From: an uncultured Gammaproteobacteria bacterium
GTDB lineage: Bacteria > Pseudomonadota > Gammaproteobacteria > Arenicellales > JAANXG01
Assembly (NCBI GenBank): GCA_947259705.1
Contig: CAMYNL010000011.1
Coordinates: 1-64,000, forward strand
Length of the DNA: 64,000 nt
Reading direction: 5' to 3'
The notes below the pieces were generated by a model that saw only the letters and a list, made by a program, of their open reading frames with translations, did no database searches and was not told the DNA's origin. Each line of letters opens with the position of its first letter. Position 1 is the stretch's first letter. The position numbers and the translations under genes were made by a program. This document shows, one piece after another, positions 35,006 through 43,001 of the stretch.

Positions 35006-36178
35006 ATGCGTACGGGACTGGAACAGCTGCTTGAGAATCCAAGGAAGTGGCTGAATGGCGGCCGCGTGGGGCTGGTCGCCAATCCCACTGCCGTGGATCA
35101 GCGGCTGGTCCACGCGGTTGATCTGTTGCATGACCATCCGGACGTAGACCTGCAATTGCTGTTCGGGCCCGAACACGGGATACGCGGTGCCGCCCAGTAC
35201 ATGGTCGGCGTGGGCGATTCGCGGGATCCCGTCACCGGCCTGGCGGAGGTCAGTTTGTACGGCGACAGCTTTGAGTCCCTGTCACCGACGCCGGCGCATC
35301 TGTCGCAAATCGACGTGCTGGTCATTGACATGCAGGATGTCGGCGCGCGCTACTACACTTACGCCGCAACCATGGCGCTGTGCATGCGGGCGGCGAAAAC
35401 CCATGGCGTGAAGGTCCTGGTGCTGGACCGACCGAACCCCATTGGCGGCACCCGTATCGAGGGCGGCGGACTGGACCCGAGACTGGAGAATTTCTGCGGC
35501 TTGTATCCCGTTCCGCAGCGCCATGCGATGACGCTGGGGGAGCTGGCCCGGCTGTACAATGATGCCTTCGGCATTGGCGCCGACCTGGACGTAGTGCCCT
35601 GCCAGGGTTGGCGCCGCCACATGTATTACGATGAGTGCGGCCTGCCGTGGGTGATGCCGTCGCCCAACATGCCGACCCTGGACACCGCGTTGGTGTATCC
35701 CGGTATGTGCCTGCTGGAGGGCACTAATCTCTCGGAGGGTCGCGGCACCACGCGTCCATTCGAGCTGTTCGGGGCACCGTTCATTGACGGGAGCAGGCTG
35801 GCGCGGACGCTCAGCGGTTATGACCTGCCGGGCATAGCCTTCCGTCCCTGTGTGATCCAGCCCACCTTTGACAAATTCGCCGGCCGGCGGTGCGGGGCGC
35901 TGCAGCTTCACGTCACCGATCGACAGGTATTCCAGGCCTATCGCACCGGCTTGGCGGTGCTGGTGGCCGCCAGGTCCCTGTGGCCGGAGGCCTTGTCCTG
36001 GCGCACGCAACTTTATGAGTTTCGTGACGATGTTCCTGCCATAGACCTGCTGACGGGCAGCCGGGCCGTGCGCGTTGCGATCGACAACGGCGAGGATCTG
36101 GATAGCGTGATGCGGGTCGCCTGTCGCGGCACCGCGGCCTATGATGCCGGGCGTGGTCGGGCGCTGATTTATGACTGA
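35006..36178 (+). CDS. DUF1343 exo-N-acetylmuramidase family (GH171, NamZ-like)
   Basis: The DUF1343 family includes Bacillus NamZ, an exo-lyase-type muramidase that removes terminal N-acetylmuramic acid from peptidoglycan fragments. Conserved blocks are GLVANPTAVD, LFGPEHGIRG, DVLVIDMQDVGARYYTY (about residue 110), VLVLDRPNPIGG and EGTNLSEGRGTTRPFE. The 390-residue length is normal. No signal peptide is present, so the enzyme should act in the cytoplasm on imported muropeptides. No other recycling gene (anmK, murQ, amgK, murU) lies nearby. It diverges from the PEP-mutase-family gene across 190 bp. Confidence 0.9.
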   Translation: MRTGLEQLLENPRKWLNGGRVGLVANPTAVDQRLVHAVDLLHDHPDVDLQLLFGPEHGIRGAAQYMVGVGDSRDPVTGLAEVSLYGDSFESLSPTPAHLSQIDVLVIDMQDVGARYYTYAATMALCMRAAKTHGVKVLVLDRPNPIGGTRIEGGGLDPRLENFCGLYPVPQRHAMTLGELARLYNDAFGIGADLDVVPCQGWRRHMYYDECGLPWVMPSPNMPTLDTALVYPGMCLLEGTNLSEGRGTTRPFELFGAPFIDGSRLARTLSGYDLPGIAFRPCVIQPTFDKFAGRRCGALQLHVTDRQVFQAYRTGLAVLVAARSLWPEALSWRTQLYEFRDDVPAIDLLTGSRAVRVAIDNGEDLDSVMRVACRGTAAYDAGRGRALIYD

Positions 36179-36325
36179 TCCTGATTTGCGCTGACCACTT
36201 CCAGGGCGTTGCTGAGCGAACAACGCATGCGCAAACGGAGTTTCTGTCAGTGCACGGGGGTGAGCGGCCATTACACGGTATGAACGGCGGTTGTTGCCAC
36301 GATGGTCGGCTTGTGTATGATTCCT

Positions 36326-36370
36326 CACTCGATCGGCACATGCTCGCACCAATTTAGTGCCGATCGAGTG
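36326..36370. promoter_or_regulatory. Perfect 14-bp inverted repeat upstream of the RND operon
   Basis: CACTCGATCGGCAC (36326-36339) and GTGCCGATCGAGTG (36357-36370) are exact inverted copies around a 17-base loop. The right arm ends 29 bases before the ATG of the RND adaptor gene, and the left arm is 148 bases after the GH171 stop. No T tract follows. The site is well placed for a dimeric repressor such as a TetR-type efflux regulator, or for a 5' leader hairpin. No regulator gene is next to it. The assignment as operator is inference. Confidence 0.55.
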
Positions 36371-36399
36371 CTAGACACGAAGCAACGCAGATCCGACAG

Positions 36400-37203
36400 A
36401 TGGCGAAGATTCCGATGATTAAGGTAGCCGTTGCAGCACTGGTGGTGCTTTGTATTCCCCAGTCTGCCGCCGCCCAGGCGGTCCCCAACGAGGATTCCCG
36501 GGTTGTCCGTACCTCCACCGGCGTTGTGCTGCCGGACCGAAGCGTCACGCTTTCGGCAAAGATAGTGGGCCGCATTGCTGCGATCAACGCGGATGAGGGG
36601 GATTACGTAGAGCGCGGCGCGATCCTGATCGACATCGACGATTCGGAGTTGCAGGCCGAACTGGCTTCAGCGCAAGTCAACCTGAACCAGGAGAACTTGA
36701 GCGTATCGCACCTGGAAAAACTCGATAAACGTTACCGTAATCTCTATCGGCAGAAGTCGGCGTCCGCTGAGAAGGCCGACGAAACGGCATTTAGATACGC
36801 GATGGCGAAGGAGCAGGTGCGACGGGCGCAGGCGGCGGTCGATAAAGTGAAGGCCATGCTGGCGGAGACGAAGATCACGGCGCCTTTTTCAGGCGTAATT
36901 GTCAAAAGGGCGGCCGAACGGGGACAGGTCACGTCGCCGGGACAGCCGCTGCTGGTGCTCGAGGACCACAGCACGCTGGTATTCCGCACCAGTGTCAAGG
37001 AGGAAGACATTTCGCACATCGAGAAGGGTCAGACGGCGATAGTCACTATCGACGCCCTGAATGACCTCGAGCTTGACGGACGGGTGAGCAAACTCATCCC
37101 TTCAGGTGACCTGAGTACGCACGAATTCGAGGTCGAGCTGGTCCTTCCGACGCAGGACAAACTGTATCCCGGCATGTTCGGCAAGGCGGATTTCAGCCGA
37201 TAG
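36400..37203 (+). CDS. RND efflux periplasmic adaptor (HlyD-like membrane fusion protein), short
   Basis: Periplasmic adaptor for the RND pump encoded 73 bp downstream. Signal peptide is residues 1-26 (VAVAALVVLCIPQSAAAQA). The biotinyl-lipoyl-like half VGRIAAINADEGDYVERG (about 53) is followed by an alpha hairpin (about 85-155, coiled-coil pattern) and the second half APFSGVIVKRAAERGQVT. A beta-barrel domain then ends at YPGMFGKADF. At 267 residues it lacks most of the C-terminal membrane-proximal domain seen in AcrA-type proteins (about 390). It looks intact rather than truncated by mutation. Confidence 0.88.
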   Translation: MAKIPMIKVAVAALVVLCIPQSAAAQAVPNEDSRVVRTSTGVVLPDRSVTLSAKIVGRIAAINADEGDYVERGAILIDIDDSELQAELASAQVNLNQENLSVSHLEKLDKRYRNLYRQKSASAEKADETAFRYAMAKEQVRRAQAAVDKVKAMLAETKITAPFSGVIVKRAAERGQVTSPGQPLLVLEDHSTLVFRTSVKEEDISHIEKGQTAIVTIDALNDLELDGRVSKLIPSGDLSTHEFEVELVLPTQDKLYPGMFGKADFSR

Positions 37204-37276
37204 CGGTGATACCGGTCGGCGGCGCCCCGTTTCCATCGGGTGATTTATCCCGAACACGCGACAAGAAAAGTCGATA

Positions 37277-40200
37277 GTGATGAGAACACTGATACGTTTT
37301 TTTGCCGAACGACATATTCTCGCTAACGTTCTGACCTTTCTCATGGCGTTTCTGGGGCTAATGTCCCTGGGTGCAATACAGCGGGACAATTTTCCCAGCG
37401 TGGACATGCTGGAGATGACGATCACTACCCGTTATCCCGGCGCCTCCCCGGAAGACGTGGAACTCAACGTTACCAACAAGATCGAGGAAGAGTTGAAGGC
37501 GGTTGATGGCATAGAAAAATTTACTTCTTTTTCCATGGAGAACATCTCGGTGATCCGCGTCTGGATCGATCGAGATGCCCGCGATACAAAGAAAATAAAG
37601 ACCGATGTTCGTGATGCCGTGGCACGGGTTTCGGAACTGCCCGCGGAGGTTGATGAGGACTCCAAGATCAAGGAGATCACGACTTCCACGGCCATTCCCG
37701 TCATCGAAGTGGGGCTCACGGGTGATGTCCCCTATTCGGAACTACGGAATCTTGCCAAGCTTGCGGAGAAAGAACTGCTGGCGGTTCACGGGGTCGCAAG
37801 TGTTACCAGGTATGGATTTCTGGATCGAGAAATAAAGGTGGAAGTGGCGCAGGACGCCATTGAGAAGTACCAGATCCCGGAACACGAAATCGTCGCCGCA
37901 ATCCAAAACCGAAACATACGTGCTACCGGCGGGTCTTTCGAATCCTACACCAGCGAGAGAAACATCGTTACCCTCGCCGAATTCCGCGACCCGATGGAAG
38001 CGGCAGAGGTGATAGTTAGGGTCACTGACAAAGGCTCCACCATCCGCGTCAAGGACCTGGCGGTCCTGAGCGATGGGTTCGAAATACCCAAGGTACTGTC
38101 GCGAATGAATGGTACGCCGGCAATTTCATTGCTGGTCTTCAAGAAGGAGTCAGCCGACATAATACGTACCGTGGACGCGATAAAGGAACTGGTGGAAGCA
38201 AATGAGCAGCGGCTGCCAAAGGGAGTGCGGATACAGTACTCGAATGACAAGTCGCGTCTGGTGCGCAATCGCCTCGCGGTCGTCATGTCAAACGGCATGC
38301 TTGGGTTGCTGCTGGTGGTATTCATGTTGACAGTGTTTTTGAACTGGCGGTCGGCTTTTTGGGTTGGTCTGAGCATACCGGTGGTGCTGCTGGGGACCAT
38401 ATTCATGCTGCCGATCTTCGGCGCATACCTGGACTCCATCGCGCTGGGAGCGATGATCCTGGTGATAGGTATCATCGTTGACGACGGCATCGTAGTCGCG
38501 GAGAACATATGGCGTTATCGAGAGCTGGGCCGCACGCCAATAGACGCTGCCGTGGAAGGGACCCATTCAGTGTTTCAGCCGGTGCTGACCACCGTAATCA
38601 CTACCGCCCTGGCTTTTCTGCCCATGTTCTTCATGTATGGAACCCTGGGTGACTTCATATTCGTCATCCCCCTGGTGGTGGTGATCGCCCTGGCGCTGTC
38701 ATTGATTGATACGTTATTTCTGTTGCCGGCCCATGTTATTGCCGGCGTAAAAGACGTGCCGGAGGCACAGCCGCGCAGCAGGGCGCGGTGGTTCCTTGGC
38801 TTCCAGGAGCGCTTTGCAGGCATGCTGGGCGCAGCTCTGCGAGCCCGCTACGTGGTCGTCGCGGTCTTCATGGCGGCGCTGCTCGGCGCCTTCTGGTACG
38901 CCGGGCGCTATATGGATTTCGTGTTGTTTCCGACGCAGTCTGCCGATGAGTTCTACATCCTGGTAGAACTCCCCAGCGGTTCCTCCCTGGAGTACACTGC
39001 CGCGAAAACCAGGGACGTTGAAGAAATCGTCGCATCGCTGGCGGACAGCGAACTCGACTCCTACATCACCAGGATAGGCACCCATGGCCAGTTCAACCTG
39101 GGCGAGAACGAGAACTGGGCGCTGCTGGGCGTTTACCTGACCGCGTTCGCAAAACGGGACCGCGATGCCGATCAGATCGTGGAAGCGCTGCGTTCCCAAA
39201 GCGACGATCTTGCGGGATTCACACACGTAACCTATGTCATTGACAGCGGCGGCCCCCCGGTGGGTCGGCCGGTGACCCTGCGAGTTGTCGGCAGTGACGA
39301 CGACAGACGCACGGCACTTGCGGACGTGGTGGTTACCAGGCTGGCCGCGCTGGAAGGAGTCAAGGATATCGACCGTGACGACAAGGTGGGCAAGGAACAG
39401 ATCAAAATAAATCTCGATTACGTGCGCCTGGCAGAGCAGGATCTCAGCGTCGCCGACGTCGCGAAAAGCATTCGGCTCGCCTACGATGGAGAGATCGTTA
39501 CGTCAGTGCGCTACGGCGATGAGGACGTCGATTTCCGCGTCATTCTGGAAGAATCGGCGCGCGGGTCGGCTGAGCTGCTGGGGCAACTCGTGGTCCCGAA
39601 TACGACCGGGCGATTCATCAAGCTGCGCGAGGTCGCGGACTTCATGGTGGAGCCCGGACCCTCCAACGTCTACCACTTTGACAACGAACGTACGATCACC
39701 ATCACGGCGGATGTTGATAAATCGAAGACGACACCACTGGTGGCCACCAGAGCCGCACTGGATGGCATTGATCTCGATCGCGACTGGCGAGGACTGCGTA
39801 TCAAGGTAGGGGGGGAAACCGAGGAAACAGAGAGATCAATGGGCAGCCTGTTCGTGGCATTCGCTGCCGCTGCGGTCGGAATCTACCTGGTACTCCTGTT
39901 GTTGTTCAATTCGATGTTGCAGCCGTTGCTGGTAATGTTCGCGATTCCATTTGGCCTGACCGGCGTGATCCTGGCTTTCGCGCTGCATCAGGAGTCACTG
40001 GGCTTCCTTGCCATGCTGGGCGTCATCGGGTTGACGGGCATCGTCGTGAATGATTCGCTTATCCTTGTCGACCTGGCGAATTCGCTGCGCAGTCAGAGGC
40101 CGGATGCCGCGCCATCCGACCTGATCGTGGAAGCCAGCAAACGCAGAATGCGGCCTATCCTGTTGACCTCCATCACCACGGTTGCCGGCCTGCTCCCAAT

Positions 40201-40402
40201 GGCATATGGCCTGGGCGGCTCCGACCCGTTCTCGGCGCCCATGGCGCTGGCCATGGGATACGGGATCCTTTTTGCCACGCCGCTCACGCTAATTTTTCTT
40301 CCTTGCTTGCTGATGATGCAGGTGGACCTCGCGACTCTCGCCGACGAAGCGCGCCGGCGTTGGCGCAGGGCCGTAACAGCGGCGCCGGCGAATGGTGAGT
40401 AA
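37277..40402 (+). CDS. RND-family efflux transporter, inner-membrane pump
   Basis: A 1,041-residue, 12-helix pump with two large periplasmic loops. It has the N-terminal cytoplasmic start and first helix, then the first porter domain from about residue 35. TM2-TM6 lie at about 335-480, with the proton-relay pair in IVDDGIVVAENIW on TM4. A second set of helices lies at about 855-1020. The aspartate pair fits a proton-driven HAE1 or heavy-metal/hydrophobe transporter. The start is GTG 37277, with ATG 37280 immediately after. No outer-membrane factor is encoded next to it, so it probably uses a TolC-like channel from elsewhere. Confidence 0.93.
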   Translation: MMRTLIRFFAERHILANVLTFLMAFLGLMSLGAIQRDNFPSVDMLEMTITTRYPGASPEDVELNVTNKIEEELKAVDGIEKFTSFSMENISVIRVWIDRDARDTKKIKTDVRDAVARVSELPAEVDEDSKIKEITTSTAIPVIEVGLTGDVPYSELRNLAKLAEKELLAVHGVASVTRYGFLDREIKVEVAQDAIEKYQIPEHEIVAAIQNRNIRATGGSFESYTSERNIVTLAEFRDPMEAAEVIVRVTDKGSTIRVKDLAVLSDGFEIPKVLSRMNGTPAISLLVFKKESADIIRTVDAIKELVEANEQRLPKGVRIQYSNDKSRLVRNRLAVVMSNGMLGLLLVVFMLTVFLNWRSAFWVGLSIPVVLLGTIFMLPIFGAYLDSIALGAMILVIGIIVDDGIVVAENIWRYRELGRTPIDAAVEGTHSVFQPVLTTVITTALAFLPMFFMYGTLGDFIFVIPLVVVIALALSLIDTLFLLPAHVIAGVKDVPEAQPRSRARWFLGFQERFAGMLGAALRARYVVVAVFMAALLGAFWYAGRYMDFVLFPTQSADEFYILVELPSGSSLEYTAAKTRDVEEIVASLADSELDSYITRIGTHGQFNLGENENWALLGVYLTAFAKRDRDADQIVEALRSQSDDLAGFTHVTYVIDSGGPPVGRPVTLRVVGSDDDRRTALADVVVTRLAALEGVKDIDRDDKVGKEQIKINLDYVRLAEQDLSVADVAKSIRLAYDGEIVTSVRYGDEDVDFRVILEESARGSAELLGQLVVPNTTGRFIKLREVADFMVEPGPSNVYHFDNERTITITADVDKSKTTPLVATRAALDGIDLDRDWRGLRIKVGGETEETERSMGSLFVAFAAAAVGIYLVLLLLFNSMLQPLLVMFAIPFGLTGVILAFALHQESLGFLAMLGVIGLTGIVVNDSLILVDLANSLRSQRPDAAPSDLIVEASKRRMRPILLTSITTVAGLLPMAYGLGGSDPFSAPMALAMGYGILFATPLTLIFLPCLLMMQVDLATLADEARRRWRRAVTAAPANGE

Positions 40403-40646
40403 CAAACGTTGATCGAGCAGGCGGCGGGTTCACCCCGGGGCATCCTATGCATGCAGCCGACCATATATTAAGATTGAGCGCTAAACAGAGAATCCCGCTA
40501 CTGTCTTTCCATGAAGGAATGGGCGTATCCGTGATGAATCGATACCGCTGTACCGGTTGCCGGCCAGCAACCACATCACCGTTCCCCGCCCTTGAGGTTC
40601 GGCTACCATGCCCGGCGGGCGCACATCAGCGTGAGGCATTGATTCC

Positions 40647-42200
40647 ATGACCATCCCCGACAAGCTGCTCGAGGAACTGCGGGAGCGGCGAAACAGGATC
40701 CATGCCAGCGGTGGGGAGAAGAAGATAGAACAACGTCATGAGAAGGGGTTGCTCACCGCCCGGGAACGCATAATGTCGTTGTTTGAGCCCGACACCTTCC
40801 AGGAGATCGGCGCCCATGCGCGCCATCAGGCGCATCAGTTTGGGATGGAAGGAAAGGACCTGCCCGGGGACGGGGTCGTCGTGGGCACCGGGTATGTTAA
40901 TGGTGTCCCGGTAGCAGCATTCAGCCAGGATTTCACTGTAGCCGCGGGCACGTTGGGTAAGATGCACGCCCGAAAAATGGTGCAGGCAATGCGGTACGCA
41001 CGCAAGATGGGTATGCCGCTGGTGGGATTCAACGACTCCGGCGGCGCACGCATACAGGAAGGCGTAGACGCATTGTCCGGCTATGGCGATGTTTTTTACC
41101 AGAACGTGCTTTTGTCCGGGGTGGTGCCGCAGATTGCCGTGGTACTGGGGCCCTGCGCTGGCGGGGCCTCTTATTCCCCGGCACTCATGGACTTTGTCAT
41201 TATGACCCGCCACAACGCTCACATGTTCATAACCGGTCCTGATGTGATCAAGGCGGTTACCGGCCGCGCGACCAGCATGGACGATATCGGCAGTGCGACG
41301 ATGCATGCCTCCGTCAGCGGCAATGTTCATTTCGTAGCTGAAGACGACGCAGACGCGGTGCGACTTGTGCGTCGTCTGCTTGGTTACCTGCCCAGCAACA
41401 ACACAGAGGACCCGCCGCATCGGCCGAGTTCCGATATGGAGTGTTCCCTCGACGAAGGCATGAACTTGCTGGTTCCGAACGAGTCATCCCAACCGATGGA
41501 CGTACGCCTGGTGATCGAGCGGCTGGTTGATCCGGGCGAGTTCCTGGAAGTGCATGCGGATTGGGCGCGTAATCTGATCGTTGGTCTGGCGCGCATCGAG
41601 GGCATAGTGGTCGGCCTGGTCGCCAACCAGTCCACGGCCTTGGCGGGCGCACTCGACATCAATGCCTCCGACAAGGGTGCGCGATTCATCCGTTTTTGCA
41701 ACGTTTTCAATATTCCTCTGGTTACGCTGGTGGATGTGCCGGGCTTTCTGCCGGGAGTTGAACAGGAACGCGGCGGGATAATCCGCCATGGCGCTAAAAT
41801 GTTATATGCTTACGCTGCATCGACGGTGCCGAAGTTCACCGTCATCCTGCGCAAGGCCTATGGCGGTTCCTACTTGGCCATGTGCAGCGCCGAAATGGGT
41901 GCCGATGTCGTCTATGCATGGCCAACTGCCGAGATCGCCGTGATGGGAGCCAAAGGCGCGGTAAATGTTCTACACCGGCGCGAAGTGAAGGAGGCAGAAG
42001 ATCCCGCACGTCGCACCGAACAGCTTGCCGATGCGTACCAGGAAGACTTCTGTTCACCGTACCTTTCGGCGTCACATGGTTATGTCAGCGATGTGATTGA
42101 ACCCGGGGAGACCCGGTTTCAACTGGCCCTGGCGCTCCGTAAATTCCTCACCAAGCGGGAGCTGCGTCCACAAAAGAAGCACGGTACGATCCCGCTTTGA
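40647..42200 (+). CDS. mmdA: Acyl-CoA carboxyltransferase, alpha subunit of Na+-pumping decarboxylase
   Basis: The carboxyltransferase that moves CO2 from an acyl-CoA (methylmalonyl-CoA most likely) to biotin. The 517-residue protein has the two crotonase-like lobes. The first includes FNDSGGARIQEGV and the glycine pair GPCAGGASYSPALMDF. The second includes VDVPGFLPGVEQE and RKAYGGSYLAMCS. Length is close to MmdA (about 509). On its own it could be a propionyl-CoA carboxylase beta chain, but the next three genes encode the OadG-like, biotin and membrane subunits, so decarboxylation coupled to sodium export is the better reading. Acyl specificity is not certain. Confidence 0.9.
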   Translation: MTIPDKLLEELRERRNRIHASGGEKKIEQRHEKGLLTARERIMSLFEPDTFQEIGAHARHQAHQFGMEGKDLPGDGVVVGTGYVNGVPVAAFSQDFTVAAGTLGKMHARKMVQAMRYARKMGMPLVGFNDSGGARIQEGVDALSGYGDVFYQNVLLSGVVPQIAVVLGPCAGGASYSPALMDFVIMTRHNAHMFITGPDVIKAVTGRATSMDDIGSATMHASVSGNVHFVAEDDADAVRLVRRLLGYLPSNNTEDPPHRPSSDMECSLDEGMNLLVPNESSQPMDVRLVIERLVDPGEFLEVHADWARNLIVGLARIEGIVVGLVANQSTALAGALDINASDKGARFIRFCNVFNIPLVTLVDVPGFLPGVEQERGGIIRHGAKMLYAYAASTVPKFTVILRKAYGGSYLAMCSAEMGADVVYAWPTAEIAVMGAKGAVNVLHRREVKEAEDPARRTEQLADAYQEDFCSPYLSASHGYVSDVIEPGETRFQLALALRKFLTKRELRPQKKHGTIPL

Positions 42201-42251
42201 ATCCAATCGATGAATGCTGCCGGTCGTAACCGGAACGGGGAGAGAAGCTCC

Positions 42252-42581
42252 ATGGGCACTGAAATCCTGTTGTCGTTCAAGATCTACGTGCTGGCGTTCG
42301 TCATATCCATGGCTGTGGCGCTGCTGATCAGGGGGATCGTACTGGTTGTCTCTCGGCTGCCGGAAGCGGCGCCAGAGCCCATGAGGCGCGGCCAGGAGCG
42401 GGTACCCGCCGCGGAGGACGAGATCGCCGCGGTCGCCGCGGCTGTCTACGCTGTAATGGGACCGTATCGCATCGTGCACATTCAGCCGCAGCAACGCGGT
42501 AGCGCCTGGACGGCGGACGGCCGTTATGCGCATCATGCGTCGCATACCGTGCCGCATCAACCGAGACAAACAAGAAAGTGA
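42252..42581 (+). CDS. mmdD: OadG-like small membrane subunit of Na+-pumping decarboxylase
   Basis: A 109-residue assembly/anchor subunit (gamma of oxaloacetate decarboxylase, delta of methylmalonyl-CoA decarboxylase). One transmembrane helix lies near the N-terminus, YVLAFVISMAVALLIRGIVLVV. The OadG pattern of an acidic helix, EIAAVAAAVYAVMG, follows, and the polar end RGSAWTADGRYAHHASH matches the tail of the family. I start at ATG 42252 because GGAGAGAAG precedes it; an in-frame ATG at 42210 adds 14 polar residues. It sits in the expected place between the carboxyltransferase and the biotin protein. Confidence 0.82.
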   Translation: MGTEILLSFKIYVLAFVISMAVALLIRGIVLVVSRLPEAAPEPMRRGQERVPAAEDEIAAVAAAVYAVMGPYRIVHIQPQQRGSAWTADGRYAHHASHTVPHQPRQTRK

Positions 42582-42591
42582 GTCACTGATC

Positions 42592-42984
42592 GTGGAGAGA
42601 CGATTCCGCATCACCGTAAACGGTAATCGGTACGACGTTACGGTGGAAGAACTGACCGAAGACTCCAGCCGTATCCTGCCCCAGCCGGGCGACATGCGGG
42701 TGCCCGAGCAGCAGTCTTACAGGACCGCCATACCCGAAACCCCGTCAACGAGCGGCGTCATGGATGCCGCCCCCAATGACCTGGTCAGCCCGCTTGCCGG
42801 TGTTGTCGAGTCTCTCACGGTGAAACAAGGCGACCGGATCGCGCAGGGCGGGCAGGTCGCGGTTATCGAGGCCATGAAGATGAAAACCACGGTTGTCGCT
42901 CACCGCGACGGTATTGTTTCGCACATCGCCGTTGAGGAGGGCGACGCCGTGGACGCGGGACAGGCGATCATGACCATCGAATAG
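42592..42984 (+). CDS. mmdC: Biotin carrier subunit of Na+-pumping decarboxylase
   Basis: Carries the biotin that receives CO2 from the carboxyltransferase and delivers it to the membrane subunit. The N-terminal part (FRITVNGNRYDVTVEEL) is the usual beta-rich lead-in. A proline-rich hinge (about residues 32-58) and the biotinyl domain follow, with the attachment motif VIEAMKMKTTV; biotin is expected on the first lysine of MKM. I start at GTG 42592, 130 residues. The frame is open 22 codons further upstream but that part overlaps the previous gene. Short spacing on both sides supports one operon. Confidence 0.88.
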   Translation: MERRFRITVNGNRYDVTVEELTEDSSRILPQPGDMRVPEQQSYRTAIPETPSTSGVMDAAPNDLVSPLAGVVESLTVKQGDRIAQGGQVAVIEAMKMKTTVVAHRDGIVSHIAVEEGDAVDAGQAIMTIE

Positions 42985-43001
42985 CAGCCCGGACGCGATA
43001 G

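Noticed and set aside
34814-35176. 121-codon N-terminal extension of the PEP-mutase-family frame
   Set aside because: Overlaps the divergent GH171 gene start and lacks family similarity; MITPADKL at 34813 is a normal beginning.
35282-36352. 356-codon minus-strand frame opposite the GH171 gene
   Set aside because: Antisense shadow of a well-supported gene; composition rich in Arg, Gln and His and no family motif.
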